Numbered from the stretch's first letter, positions 8,565 through 17,740 are shown. The stretch: 64,000 nucleotides of DNA from Yoonia ponticola (GCF_014199395.1 NZ_JACIJM010000012.1:1-64000), one strand, 5' to 3'. Notes: generated by a model from the sequence alone, not told the origin. Program-made: numbers and translations.

Positions 8565-9779
8565 ATGGCAGACGCCCCACATCCAAAGCCTACGCCGGCT
8601 CCCGCCAAAAAACCAACCGCGAAACCAAAGAAATCGCCGGTAGTGATCCGGCCCTTCGCAGGCAAAGCCACTCGTAAGGCACGCCATTGGGGTCTGATAT
8701 CTGCGTTTGCAATCATGGTCTTGCTGCCTGTGCTTGCAACATGGGCGTATCTGTCCGTGCGCGCCGTGGAACAATATGCATCTACCGTAGCCTTCACTGT
8801 GCGCAGCGAAGACGTGTCCAGTGCGACAGATCTGCTAGGCGGACTTAGCACTAGCTTTGGCGGCGGCGGCGGTAGCGACAGTGACATTCTGTATGAATTT
8901 ATTCGCTCCCAAGCGCTTGTCGCCCAAATTGATACAGAACTTGATCTGCGCAGCTACTATTCCCGCCACGTCGACGCAGACCCTATTTTTGGCTTTGATC
9001 CCGACGGTACCATCGAAGACCTGACCGCCTATTGGCAACGCATGGTTCGGATATCTTACGACTCGGGGTCTGGCCTGATGGAGTTACGGGTGCTGGCGTT
9101 TGAACCAGACGAAGCGCGCGCGATCGCAAACGCAATCTTCAGCAATTCCTCTGAAATGATCAATAATCTATCCGCCATCGCGCGCGAGGATGCGACACGC
9201 TACGCCCGCGAAGATTTGGAACTTGCGGTGGAGCGATTGAAAGTCGCCCGTGAAAGCCTGACAGCGTTTCGTATTTCCAGCGAAATTGTTGATCCTACAG
9301 CTGATATCGAAGGCCAGATGGGCCTGCTAAACCTACTGCAATCGCAACAAGTTGAAGCATTAATCGAATTCGACCTGCTCAATAATGCCACTCGTGATGG
9401 CGATCCACGTCTTGAACAAGCCCGCCGCAGGATCATCGTAATCGAAGACCGCATCCGCGATGAACGTCGCAAATTCGGGGTTGGTGGCGGTGCCGAGGAC
9501 GACACAAGTTACGCAGAAACCATTGCCGAATTCGAACGCCTTGCGGTGGATCGCGAATTTGCCGAACAAGCCTACGCCATTACACTCGCGGCCTTTGACA
9601 GTGCCCGCGCGGAAGCCAATCGTCAAAGCCGGTATTTGGCGGCCTACATCCAGCCCACCTTGGCCGAACGCTCGGAATTCCCAAGTCGGCCTTTGCTGGT
9701 TGGTATCGTGGCCCTCTTTAGCTTTTTGGCTTGGGCGATCACGGCGCTTGTCTATTACGCACTGCGCGATCGGCGCTAA
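8565..9779 (+). CDS. kpsE: capsule export inner-membrane protein (KpsE/CtrB-like)
   Basis: The 404-residue product has the membrane-periplasmic auxiliary layout of KpsE/CtrB/BexC: a Pro/Lys-rich cytoplasmic N-terminus, a first membrane segment (about 44-66), a long periplasmic part with coiled-coil character (for example EDLELAVERLKVARESLTAF and later ARRRIIVIEDRIRDERRKFG), then the family's IQPTLAERSEFPSRP motif before the C-terminal membrane segment. It links the KpsMT exporter to the outer-membrane KpsD/Wza channel. Its stop overlaps the start of kpsT (TAATG), so the two are translationally coupled. The order M-E-T is unlike the E. coli arrangement but common in other groups. Confidence 0.9.
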   Translation: MADAPHPKPTPAPAKKPTAKPKKSPVVIRPFAGKATRKARHWGLISAFAIMVLLPVLATWAYLSVRAVEQYASTVAFTVRSEDVSSATDLLGGLSTSFGGGGGSDSDILYEFIRSQALVAQIDTELDLRSYYSRHVDADPIFGFDPDGTIEDLTAYWQRMVRISYDSGSGLMELRVLAFEPDEARAIANAIFSNSSEMINNLSAIAREDATRYAREDLELAVERLKVARESLTAFRISSEIVDPTADIEGQMGLLNLLQSQQVEALIEFDLLNNATRDGDPRLEQARRRIIVIEDRIRDERRKFGVGGGAEDDTSYAETIAEFERLAVDREFAEQAYAITLAAFDSARAEANRQSRYLAAYIQPTLAERSEFPSRPLLVGIVALFSFLAWAITALVYYALRDRR

Positions 9780-10441
9780 TGATCCAGTTTGACCACATCA
9801 AGAAAAGTTTCTGGACCCGTGACGGGCCGAAATATGTGGCCCGCGATATCAGCATCGTGTTCCCATCCGGCAAATCTGTTGGCCTCTTGGGGCGTAACGG
9901 GGCGGGTAAATCGACCTTGATGCAAATGATCGGCGGCACCGTCAAACCAGATAAAGGCACGATCCATATCAAAGGATCAATGTCGTGGCCTGTCGGTTTT
10001 GCAGGCTCGTTTCATGGTGATTTAACTGGTGAGCAGAACAGCCGGTTTATTGCGCGTGTCTACGGTGTTGATACCGACGAACTGCTAGATTTCGTCGAAG
10101 ACTTTGCCGAACTTGGTGCCCATTTTTATCTGCCTGTGCGCAGCTATTCTTCTGGTATGAAATCCCGGTTGGCCTTTGGCATTTCGATTGGCATCCCCTT
10201 TGACACGTACCTCGTGGATGAAGTCACATCCGTGGGCGACGCCGCATTCCGCAAGAAAAGCCGACTGGTTTTTGAAGAACGGATGCGCGGTGCGGGTGCT
10301 GTTGTGGTGTCACATGCAATGACCGATATGCGCCAGCTGTGCGATGCGGGGGCAGTTCTGGAAGACGGCATATTGACCTACTACGATGACATCGAAGAGG
10401 CGATTGCGCAGCATCAGGAAAACATGGGCGCGACAGATTAA
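9779..10441 (+). CDS. kpsT: capsule polysaccharide ABC transporter ATP-binding protein (KpsT-like)
   Basis: The 220-residue ATPase starts at ATG 9779, overlapping the kpsE stop. It shows Walker A GRNGAGKST (38-46), the capsule-subfamily signature YSSGMKSRLAF (SSGMK at 124-128, in place of the usual LSGGQ) and Walker B YLVDEVTSVGD (LVDE at 145-148). The size and the SSGM signature are characteristic of KpsT/CtrD/Wzt-type exporters. It energises KpsM. The gene converges with the sugar dehydratase gene and their 3' ends overlap by 4 bases, so no separate terminator fits between them. Confidence 0.92.
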   Translation: MIQFDHIKKSFWTRDGPKYVARDISIVFPSGKSVGLLGRNGAGKSTLMQMIGGTVKPDKGTIHIKGSMSWPVGFAGSFHGDLTGEQNSRFIARVYGVDTDELLDFVEDFAELGAHFYLPVRSYSSGMKSRLAFGISIGIPFDTYLVDEVTSVGDAAFRKKSRLVFEERMRGAGAVVVSHAMTDMRQLCDAGAVLEDGILTYYDDIEEAIAQHQENMGATD

Positions 10442-12369
10442 AACGGACGCTTCGGCACGTCCTCTTTAGCGTGCACCCGCAATGCCGTAGGTGCTGCAGC
10501 CGACCCAATCTGCTCGATCCAGCGTGACAGTGCCACGCGTAATGCTGCCTCGTCCAACTCGCTCGCGGCTGTCCGTACTGCTTTTAACACCGCTGCCACT
10601 TCGATTTCGCTGAGTTGCGGCTCGTGCGCTCGTACGATTTTGGGGTGCACGGTAGGCCTGCTATCGTTGCCGATCAGTAGTTCTTCGTATAATTTTTCGC
10701 CCGGACGCAGCCCGGTCATGACGATTTCGATCTGACCTCTGGGGTTGTTTGTGTCGCGCAGCGTGTGGCCTGAGGCTTCGATCATGCGGCGTGCCAGATC
10801 GTAGATCAGCACCGGATCACCCATATCCAGCACAAAGACGTCGCCGCCCACAGCCAGCGCACCAGCGGCCAGCACCAGCCGCGATGCTTCGGGGATCGTC
10901 ATGAAATAGCGTGTCACGTCGCGGTGCGTCAGCGTCAGCGGTCCACCCTTGCGGATCTGGTCTTGGAATAGCGGCACCACAGAGCCAGACGACCCCATAA
11001 CATTGCCAAAACGCACCATAGAAAATATCGTTTTGCCGCGGCCAATTTGTGCCGTCCGGTTTGCCAAATCCTGGATCAGGATTTCAGCAAGCCGCTTGGA
11101 CGCGCCCATCGCATTGGTCGGGCGCACAGCCTTGTCGCTGGAAATCAGGATAAACTGGGCGACACCCGCATCAGCCGCGGCCAATGCCAGCGTTTGCGTG
11201 CCAAAGACGTTGTTCGTGACGCCGACGATGGCATTGCGTTCCACCAATGGCACATGTTTATAAGCGGCGGCATGCAGCACAATTTCAACGCTATGCCGAT
11301 CCATGATCTGCCGCATCAGCGGACCATCCATGACGGTGCCCAGGAACGGCACGATCTCGACGGCGGGAATATCGCCCTGCAATTCGCGCAGTTCTTTGTC
11401 GATGTTGTAAAGCGCCAGTTCGCTCATCTCGAGCAGCACCAGACAGCGCGGTTTATGATCCAATACCTGACGGCACAGTTCTGACCCGATAGAGCCACCC
11501 GCGCCCGTGATAAACACACAACGGTCGCGGTATGTGGCGGCACCATCCAGCAGGTCGTCTTCGAAGGCAGGACGCCCCAAAAACTGACCCGGTGCCACAG
11601 GTTCCAACTGCCCGACCAGCGTATTGCCGCGTGCAAGTTGCGCGAATGACGGCAAAGCTTGTACGTCCAAATCCCATTCGGTCAACTGGCGCGTGAGCTT
11701 GAGCATCCGTGGCCGTCCGATCGACGGCATCGCCAGCAGCACGCGGTCCACACGGCGCGAGCGTTGCAATTTGCGGATCGTGGAGGGCGCATAGACCCGC
11801 AGACCTTGCACGATACTGCCCTGCAACGTGGTATTGTCATCGATAAACGCGACCGGAAAGATACTGTCATCCATCCGCAAAGCCGCCGCCAATTGCCGTC
11901 CCGTAGGCCCTGCCCCGTAAATAAGCACCCGCGATTGTTCCATGTTTTTGTCGCGATAGACGCTTTGCAGCACCTGCAAAAGCGCCAAACGACTGACCAC
12001 AGCCATCAGGAAAAACACAATCGCAAAGACGATAAATCCCGACACCGGACTGTTGTGTCCAACCAAACCATCCAGCACAATCGCCGACAGACCCAGCGCC
12101 ATCGCATGGATCGCCGACAGGCCAATCGCGCGGTTTTCATAGGCTTTGAGCTGGATGCGGTAGATGTCCATCACCACGGCCAACAAACCCGAAATCAACA
12201 TCATCAAGGCAATCGCACGATAGGAAAATAGCGGCGTCTGATCCCATGACAACGTGTTGTTGACCAAGGCAAAGCCTACGTACAACGCCACAGGGGCCAG
12301 CATAATGTCGAGCGCAAGCATGATCGCCCACTTTGCCGAGCGTGGTAGTTGGCTGACCAGTTGATACAT
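10438..12369 (-). CDS. membrane nucleoside-diphosphate-sugar 4,6-dehydratase/epimerase (CapD/WbpM-like)
   Basis: The 643-residue protein has four N-terminal membrane segments in the first ~110 residues, a first nucleotide-binding domain (GAGPTGRQLAAAL near 150) and a C-terminal SDR domain (FITGAGGSIGSE near 287; SSDKAVRPTNAMGASKR). In this family the usual catalytic Tyr of YxxxK is replaced by Met (MGASK), as seen here. Members such as WbpM and PglF act on UDP-GlcNAc to make 6-deoxy-4-keto sugars. It is the last gene of a minus-strand operon after an initiating transferase. A good ribosome site (GAGGA) precedes ATG 12369. I infer supply of a deoxy-amino sugar precursor for the initiating transferase next to it. 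Confidence 0.87.
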   Translation of the reverse strand: MYQLVSQLPRSAKWAIMLALDIMLAPVALYVGFALVNNTLSWDQTPLFSYRAIALMMLISGLLAVVMDIYRIQLKAYENRAIGLSAIHAMALGLSAIVLDGLVGHNSPVSGFIVFAIVFFLMAVVSRLALLQVLQSVYRDKNMEQSRVLIYGAGPTGRQLAAALRMDDSIFPVAFIDDNTTLQGSIVQGLRVYAPSTIRKLQRSRRVDRVLLAMPSIGRPRMLKLTRQLTEWDLDVQALPSFAQLARGNTLVGQLEPVAPGQFLGRPAFEDDLLDGAATYRDRCVFITGAGGSIGSELCRQVLDHKPRCLVLLEMSELALYNIDKELRELQGDIPAVEIVPFLGTVMDGPLMRQIMDRHSVEIVLHAAAYKHVPLVERNAIVGVTNNVFGTQTLALAAADAGVAQFILISSDKAVRPTNAMGASKRLAEILIQDLANRTAQIGRGKTIFSMVRFGNVMGSSGSVVPLFQDQIRKGGPLTLTHRDVTRYFMTIPEASRLVLAAGALAVGGDVFVLDMGDPVLIYDLARRMIEASGHTLRDTNNPRGQIEIVMTGLRPGEKLYEELLIGNDSRPTVHPKIVRAHEPQLSEIEVAAVLKAVRTAASELDEAALRVALSRWIEQIGSAAAPTALRVHAKEDVPKRPF

Positions 12370-12482
12370 AGATATCCTCGAACCGCAGGTAATCGCGATT
12401 ATATTTAGCTGGAATTACAGCAAATTATGACCCTATGACAAGCTAAGTCACGGGTTTATCGCGTTTCATGGGCAAAATGCGC

Positions 12483-13094
12483 TTATTTGCGACGAAAAGG
12501 TCGCCCTGCGGTTTCCCAAATCAACGCCAGATCAAAGCAAAGCGATTGTTGGCGCTGGTAAATCAGATCAAGCGTGGCTTTGCGCGGCACACAGCGGGTG
12601 CGGTAGGCGTGATCGGTCTGGGCGGGCGTGCTGCAGGCCGCCAAAATCTGCTCTTCGTGTTGATGAAACCGCAATGATGCAAGGCCAGTAATCCCCGGAC
12701 GATTGCGCAGCACCTCCGCATAGAGATCGGGAAAATCATCAACATAGGTGCGCAGCGGCGGACGCGGCCCGACAAAGGACATATCACCGCGCAGCACATT
12801 CCACAGCTGCGGCAGCTCATCGAGCCGGCTTTTGCGCAAGGCCCGATAGACCGGCGGGATCGCATTACTTTTGTTACCGCCTGTAACACCGCCATCCGAT
12901 GCGCCGACCCGCATCGTGCGCAGCTTAATCAGTGAAAAGCCCTGTGTTGGGGTCTTCATCCGTTCCGAGACGTAGAACAGGGGTCGCCCCTCAGTGATCA
13001 GCAACAGCACCATCAAGATCACTAAAATCGGGATCGCAGGCACAATCAGCAGCAAAGCCAGTACAATATCCAAGGCGCGCTTTTGTGGCGTCAT
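12483..13094 (-). CDS. initiating sugar-phosphate transferase (bacterial sugar transferase family)
   Basis: The 203-residue protein is a short PglC/WbaP-core type transferase that loads the first sugar-1-phosphate onto undecaprenyl phosphate. It has one N-terminal membrane (re-entrant) segment followed by KLRTMR, the catalytic region SRLDELPQLWNVLRGD with SFVGPRPP just after, and RPGITGLASLR. ATG 13094 is chosen over 13103 because it overlaps the upstream stop as ATGA. It is flanked by an epimerase and the CapD-like dehydratase. A second, unrelated-in-context initiating transferase lies at 58834, suggesting at least two separate polymers. Confidence 0.88.
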   Translation of the reverse strand: MTPQKRALDIVLALLLIVPAIPILVILMVLLLITEGRPLFYVSERMKTPTQGFSLIKLRTMRVGASDGGVTGGNKSNAIPPVYRALRKSRLDELPQLWNVLRGDMSFVGPRPPLRTYVDDFPDLYAEVLRNRPGITGLASLRFHQHEEQILAACSTPAQTDHAYRTRCVPRKATLDLIYQRQQSLCFDLALIWETAGRPFRRK

Positions 13095-13900
13095 GCGCCC
13101 CACCCCGCCAATCGCGCCTCGGCCACCAATTGCATAGGATCAGCGGGCGGCAATGTGATCAGGCGCTGCACCTTCGTTATATCCAACTCTAACGACGGGA
13201 TCGCGGTGGCGGGCGCGTCTTGCCATGTCCACCGATGATCTGCGGCGACCAGCATATCCGCCATCGCCACCAATCCCGGTTGCGCAAGGTTCAGCACGGG
13301 TGCCGCAAAATCACCAAGCGCCAACAGATCAGCAAAAGCCTGCCCCAAGGCGCGCGGCCCAATCATCATCCGTTTTGGACTTTGCCCATCCGCGAACCGG
13401 TCCAGTGTCACAGGGCCCCGCGCCGCTGCCATTAGCAGCGCATCCGCCCCAATCGCATTGGCAACCCGCAGGCTCGTGGCATTAGGCAAATCGCGCAGCA
13501 CCGCCTCAGCGTCCAACTTTGCCGCACCATATGCAGCAGGCTGGCAGGGACTACTTTCAGACAACACACCCGATTGCGGCCCGTAAACGGCTTGGGTCGA
13601 GGCGAAAAGCAGCGGCGCGCCATCCGCGACATCAGCCGCCGCCAAAGCCAAATCACGGTTCAGATCCAGATCAGGCCCTGACGTTGGCCCCGCCAAACAG
13701 ATCACGCCAGAGACAGCAATGTCAGGTGCCGCATCAGCCAGCATATCCCAGATTATCTTCTGATCCGCTTGGTCAGGGGCATCCTTGCGGTACTGCCACA
13801 CAGGTACACCTCCAAAATCCAGCGCGCCCTGCACCCAAAGCCGGTGCAGCATCCGCCCCACGCGGCTGCTGGCACCCAAAATCAACGGGCCGGTGGTCAT
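13091..13900 (-). CDS. NAD-dependent epimerase/dehydratase-like protein
   Basis: The 269-residue product is a small extended-SDR relative: the N-terminal LILGASSRVGRM is a Rossmann glycine motif (GASSRVG), ASTQAVYGP matches the serine strand and YGAAK supplies the YxxxK catalytic pair. It is shorter than typical sugar epimerases (about 310-340), with a reduced C-terminal substrate domain. It is joined to both neighbours by 4-base ATGA overlaps, between the outer-membrane exporter and the initiating transferase, so it probably modifies the nucleotide sugar used by that transferase. The substrate is not identifiable. Confidence 0.75.
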   Translation of the reverse strand: MTTGPLILGASSRVGRMLHRLWVQGALDFGGVPVWQYRKDAPDQADQKIIWDMLADAAPDIAVSGVICLAGPTSGPDLDLNRDLALAAADVADGAPLLFASTQAVYGPQSGVLSESSPCQPAAYGAAKLDAEAVLRDLPNATSLRVANAIGADALLMAAARGPVTLDRFADGQSPKRMMIGPRALGQAFADLLALGDFAAPVLNLAQPGLVAMADMLVAADHRWTWQDAPATAIPSLELDITKVQRLITLPPADPMQLVAEARLAGWGA

Positions 13901-15006
13901 AGTGCTGCAGCCACACCCAAAGCAGAGCCAAACAAGGCGAAAATCGTCCGGACAGAGCTGACAGGGCTTTCGGTGCCGTAGATCAAATCGCCGGGCATGA
14001 TCTCAAACGATTTCGCACTGAACAGACCATCCGCCGTCGTCAGATCTAGCGTGAACACGACCCAAGGTTTCGACGGACCATTCGCGCCAACCGCACTGTT
14101 AGGGTAGGTCCGCAAAATCAGAATGCCCTGGGCATTGGCGCGGTCTTCGGCCAAACCACCGATAATCGCCAGCGCATCCAACGCAGTCACCCGATCATCT
14201 GGAAACAGATGTTGGGCTTGCGTGCCAGTGGCACCCAGCGACAGGAACATCCGCTCTTCTTCGGCCACAATCACACGGTCGCGCCCTTGCAAAGTCGTGT
14301 CTAACGTGGGGTTTTTGAATATTTTCTCAACAGAGGTGCTGTAAATCCGGTTGCCACGAAACAGCTTGATCTGCGGGTTAACAAGGCTCGGATCAACACC
14401 GCCACCTTCAGACAGCAGCGACAGCACACCATAAGCACGATCCGGCAGCGGATACCGCCCCGGTGCGCGTACACCAGAGACAAGGTTCACGGTTTTAGCT
14501 TGTCCCGGCGTCATGCTCAACTGCACTTGGGCGGACGGGCTAGAGCCTAACATGACGGATTCGATCCGTGACCGTGCTGCCGCCGCCGTCATTCCCGCCA
14601 CATTCACATCGCCCACGAAGGGCAGGAAAATCTCGCCGTTTGGCGCGACCTCGATGGCCTCAAGTTGGGTGACACGTTGCCCTGCCCCCACCAGCAGCGA
14701 ATTTTCAGCCGCATCCCAGATCGTGATCGACAGCAAATCACCCGCCGCAATCACCGGTGCCCCCGCCGATGCTGTGCTATTGAGCCAGCCATGCGAGGCA
14801 GCCCCCACACGCGGCCAATCTTGCAATGCGGCCAGTCGGTTACGGGTCACGGTCTCGACTGCAAAATCATATTGGGCGTCCGCATCGCCAGTGGCAGATT
14901 GGCTTGCGGCCAGCACTTCGGTCTGGAAACCGGCACCGCGCGGGGTGTTACAGGCGGTTAGCACAGCGCAAAGGCACAGCACACCAAACCCGCGAAAACA
15001 TAGCAT
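13897..15006 (-). CDS. polysaccharide export outer-membrane lipoprotein (Wza/KpsD-like)
   Basis: From ATG 15006 the protein has 369 residues and begins with a lipoprotein signal peptide ending LTAC (Cys19). The AGGGGG ribosome site lies at a better distance for this ATG than for the in-frame ones at 15015 and 15069. The Poly_export domain follows (AGDLLSITIWDAAENSLL, then VAPNGEIFLPFVGDVNVAG) with later SLBB-like repeats (SGVRAPGRYPL). Such proteins form the outer-membrane conduit for capsule or exopolysaccharide. It heads the minus-strand operon and faces the KpsMTE genes across that operon; it could serve as their KpsD partner. Confidence 0.88.
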   Translation of the reverse strand: MLCFRGFGVLCLCAVLTACNTPRGAGFQTEVLAASQSATGDADAQYDFAVETVTRNRLAALQDWPRVGAASHGWLNSTASAGAPVIAAGDLLSITIWDAAENSLLVGAGQRVTQLEAIEVAPNGEIFLPFVGDVNVAGMTAAAARSRIESVMLGSSPSAQVQLSMTPGQAKTVNLVSGVRAPGRYPLPDRAYGVLSLLSEGGGVDPSLVNPQIKLFRGNRIYSTSVEKIFKNPTLDTTLQGRDRVIVAEEERMFLSLGATGTQAQHLFPDDRVTALDALAIIGGLAEDRANAQGILILRTYPNSAVGANGPSKPWVVFTLDLTTADGLFSAKSFEIMPGDLIYGTESPVSSVRTIFALFGSALGVAAAL

Positions 15007-15137
15007 CAAAGACATCCCCCTGCTGGATCGCCAGCTTGGGCAAAATACCCTGCATCCATGGGGTGTCAATCATAGCTTGGGGTCGGGTGCAAAACCGCTT
15101 AAGTTCCCCACAACAGCAAACCAAACCGCAGGCCCTT

Positions 15138-15890
15138 ATGTCCTTTCTCAAACGTCTTTTTGGTGGTGCCTCTGCCCCTCGTTTTGATGCCCCTCTTGCC
15201 CCTGATGCCCCGTTTTTTGTGATCGGTGATGTGCATGGCTGCATGAGGCCGCTGACCACGCTGTTGCACCAGATGCAGGACCGCGATCCAGACGCGCCGC
15301 GTGTGTTTGTCGGCGATTACGTGGACCGTGGCGACGATAGCGCAGGTGTTTTGCGCTGCTTGTTTGCGATGAAAGACGACCCGCGCGTCACCTGCCTGTC
15401 GGGCAACCACGAAGACATGATGCTGGGGTTTCTAGATCAACCCGAAGCCAAAGGTGCGCGCTGGCTACGCTACGGCGGTCTGCAAACATTGGCGAGCTTT
15501 GGCATCGGCGGTGTGACCAATAGCAGCGAAGGCGAGGCATTGACCACGGCCCGCGATGCACTGGTGAATGCGATGGGCGCGGATATGCTGGATTGGTTGC
15601 GCGGCCTGCCCACCACATGGGCCAGTGGTAATGTGACGGTTGTCCATGCAGGCGCGGACCCTGCGACGCCGCTAACGCTGCAATCGGACAAGACCTTTAA
15701 ATGGGGTCACAAGGATTTCGCGACGGTGCTGCGCACCGATGGCGCATGGATCGCACACGGCCACACGATCGTGGATCATGCCAATGCACAGGGCGGCAAA
15801 ATCGCTGTGGACACAGGCGCTTATGCCACTGGGCAGCTGACCGCCGCTTATATCACAACAGGGGATGCCACTTTTGTGCAAACCCGCTAA
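15138..15890 (+). CDS. serine/threonine protein phosphatase-like metallophosphoesterase
   Basis: The 250-residue product has the full calcineurin-like phosphatase signature in order: GDVHG (30-34), GDYVDRGDD (59-67), SGNHEDM (88-94), later VVHAGADP and AHGHT. These residues bind the two metals. The size and motif spacing fit the bacterial PrpA/ApaH-like group, acting on phosphoproteins or dinucleoside polyphosphates. ATG 15138 was chosen because the conserved domain follows shortly; longer upstream extensions run into the divergent lipoprotein gene. It is followed 33 bases later by galE, likely co-transcribed. A link to the tyrosine kinase at 62430 is only speculation. Confidence 0.85.
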   Translation: MSFLKRLFGGASAPRFDAPLAPDAPFFVIGDVHGCMRPLTTLLHQMQDRDPDAPRVFVGDYVDRGDDSAGVLRCLFAMKDDPRVTCLSGNHEDMMLGFLDQPEAKGARWLRYGGLQTLASFGIGGVTNSSEGEALTTARDALVNAMGADMLDWLRGLPTTWASGNVTVVHAGADPATPLTLQSDKTFKWGHKDFATVLRTDGAWIAHGHTIVDHANAQGGKIAVDTGAYATGQLTAAYITTGDATFVQTR

Positions 15891-15923
15891 AGACCGCCTT
15901 AATTTGTTACGAAAGTAGATAGT

Positions 15924-16940
15924 ATGCGTGTATTAGTCACCGGCGGCGCCGGATATATCGGGTCCCACACATTGGTCGAACTGCTGGGCCAAGCGCACGC
16001 GGTCTGCGTTCTCGACAATTACGACAACGCCTCACCCGAAGTCCTGACCCGTGTGCGCGCCCTGACCAACGGCCAGATCACAGCCTATGAAGGCGACGTG
16101 CGCGACGGCGCGATGCTCGACCAAGTCATGTCTGACTTTGCGCCCGACGTGGTGATCCACTTTGCAGGTCTCAAGGCGGTGGGCGATTCCATGACAAACC
16201 CGCTGGGCTACTACGACGTGAACGTGCGCGGCACGCTGCAATTGCTGGCCGCGATGGACCGTCATCAGGTCCGGCGCGTGATCTTTTCCAGTTCTGCCAC
16301 AGTCTACGGCGAGCCGGTCTACCTGCCCTACGACGAGGCACACCCGACCAATCCGACATCCGTCTACGGTCGCACCAAACTAATCGCCGAGCAGATCATC
16401 ACCGATTGGGCCGCAACCCATGCGGATGCCTCTGCCGTGCTGCTGCGCTACTTCAATCCGGTCGGCGCACATGCGTCAACGCAGATCGGCGAACATCCTG
16501 ACGGTGTGCCAAACAACCTGATGCCATTCATTGCCCAAGTCGCGGTCGGCACACGCCAAGAGTTGCAAGTCTTTGGCGACGACTACGACACGCCCGACGG
16601 CACCGGCCTGCGCGACTATATCCATGTGGTTGATCTGGCCCGCGCCCATGTGGCGGCTGTCGATTATACCCAAAACGCCACAGGGGCGCGGGTGTTCAAC
16701 GTCGGCACCGGGACCAGCTATTCGGTGCACGACATGGTCGGCGCATTTGCCAAAGCCTGCGGGCGCGACATTCCTTGCGTGATCAAACCGCGCCGTGCAG
16801 GCGATATCGCGGCAATGCAAGCCAACGCACAACGGGCCAATAGCGAGTTGGGCTGGACCGCAACCCACACGCTAGACGACATGGCCCGCAGCACATGGGA
16901 TTGGCAATCCGCAAACCCGACAGGCTACGAGACCAGCTAA
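15924..16940 (+). CDS. galE: UDP-glucose 4-epimerase
   Basis: The 338-residue protein is a standard-length GalE. It has the NAD-binding TGGAGYIGSH (6-15), DNYDNASPEVL after the second strand, SSSATVYGEP (Ser of the catalytic triad near 122), and YGRTK (Tyr and Lys near 147-151), plus the C-terminal VFNVGTGTSYSV. It interconverts UDP-glucose and UDP-galactose (or the GlcNAc/GalNAc forms), supplying sugars for surface polymers. A strong hairpin terminator follows at 17047-17080. It lies downstream of the phosphatase in what looks like a two-gene unit. Confidence 0.93.
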   Translation: MRVLVTGGAGYIGSHTLVELLGQAHAVCVLDNYDNASPEVLTRVRALTNGQITAYEGDVRDGAMLDQVMSDFAPDVVIHFAGLKAVGDSMTNPLGYYDVNVRGTLQLLAAMDRHQVRRVIFSSSATVYGEPVYLPYDEAHPTNPTSVYGRTKLIAEQIITDWAATHADASAVLLRYFNPVGAHASTQIGEHPDGVPNNLMPFIAQVAVGTRQELQVFGDDYDTPDGTGLRDYIHVVDLARAHVAAVDYTQNATGARVFNVGTGTSYSVHDMVGAFAKACGRDIPCVIKPRRAGDIAAMQANAQRANSELGWTATHTLDDMARSTWDWQSANPTGYETS

Positions 16941-16961
16941 CGCCGCTTTCGCTTCTTTGGC

Positions 16962-17038
16962 TTCTTTGACTTCTTCTAAATCCCGGGGGGTGAGCGGCGT
17001 CTTGGAAAAGGTCCAGTGGACCTTTTCAGCCGTGAACG
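16962..17038 (+). repeat. dispersed intergenic repeat, copy A
   Basis: These 77 bases downstream of galE recur in inverted orientation at 41099-41175 with only two mismatches by eye. The unit contains ttctttgac, a taaatcccggggggtgagcgg block and a hairpin aaaaggtcc-agt-ggacctttt at 17006-17026. Shorter pieces recur at 36784-36852 and 41312-41363. All copies lie just after gene 3' ends. Confidence 0.85.
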
Positions 17039-17046
17039 CGCGAAGC

Positions 17047-17080
17047 GCCGTTGGGGGCCAGCCCCCAACGGCAATTTTTC
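17047..17080 (+). terminator. intrinsic terminator after galE
   Basis: gccgttgggggc and gcccccaacggc form 12-base perfect arms with a two-base loop, followed by aattttt. This is a textbook rho-independent terminator about 105 bases after galE. The core gggggccagccccc recurs at several other gene ends in the window. Confidence 0.8.
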
Positions 17081-17092
17081 GCGAAAAATCGT

Positions 17093-17740
17093 CTACCGTT
17101 CCGCGATAAAGCCGCCATCAAAGTCTTGATCGACACCGTCAACGCTGACGCCACCCAAAGCGTCGCCGCCGATGGCATCATAGCTGTCACCTAGGAAATC
17201 GCCTTCGAGTTGGACCGCAAAGACCAAATCATGGTCAGCATTATCCGTCAGTGTCCCCGCAACCTGCACCCCGCGCACAGTCGCGTCGCTGGCAGGGTTA
17301 CCATTCCGGTCCAACGCACCGCCGCTAATCGCCAAGGTGCCCGTCATGTCATTGTCATCGCTATCGATGAAATCACTGGCCGTGCCGGTAAAGCTCGCGC
17401 CGCCTGCGTTGAAACTGGCCCGAATGCTCAATGACCCCACGACTTTGTCCGTGATGTCGTCGCTTTCGTTGGACAAATCGCCAAACAAATAGCCGTCGTA
17501 GTTTGCACCACCGCTGACCGGGATCGCCCCAAGGCTTGTGTAAGTTGGCGGTGCCCATGTCGCGAGCAACGTTGTCGCAGACGCGCGTGGCCCGCTTAAT
17601 GTGGTGTCCGTCGTCGTGCTGCCGCCCGACGGGACAACAACATCCGTCACCGGATCACTATCACCGCCGCCACCGCAGGCCGCAAGACCCGATAGCATCA
17701 CACAGGCGACCGCTGGCCGCAGAAAAGCAAAATTCATCAT
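17093..17740 (-). CDS. surface lipoprotein with fHbp/TbpB-like barrel
   Basis: The 215-residue protein starts MMNFAFLRPAVACVMLSG with lipobox LAAC (Cys22) followed by a glycine run (GGGGDSD), the classic tether of surface lipoproteins. The rest is beta-strand-rich with features of the transferrin-binding-protein-B/factor-H-binding-protein C-terminal barrel: GGANYDGYLFGD, TGTASDFIDSDDNDMTGTL, and VFAVQLEGDFLGD ending in FIAER. In Rhodobacteraceae, similar lipoproteins are common and of unknown ligand; iron binding should not be assumed. It converges with galE across the terminator. Confidence 0.65.
   Translation of the reverse strand: MMNFAFLRPAVACVMLSGLAACGGGGDSDPVTDVVVPSGGSTTTDTTLSGPRASATTLLATWAPPTYTSLGAIPVSGGANYDGYLFGDLSNESDDITDKVVGSLSIRASFNAGGASFTGTASDFIDSDDNDMTGTLAISGGALDRNGNPASDATVRGVQVAGTLTDNADHDLVFAVQLEGDFLGDSYDAIGGDALGGVSVDGVDQDFDGGFIAER

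Noticed and set aside
11659..12231. Plus-strand open frame opposite the CapD-like gene
   Set aside because: Rich in His/Arg/Gln with no motif; it lies fully within a gene with strong SDR and membrane features on the other strand.
17093..17740. Naming the lipoprotein a transferrin-binding protein
   Set aside because: Only the general barrel and glycine tether resemble that family; no partner TbpA-type receptor gene is nearby.
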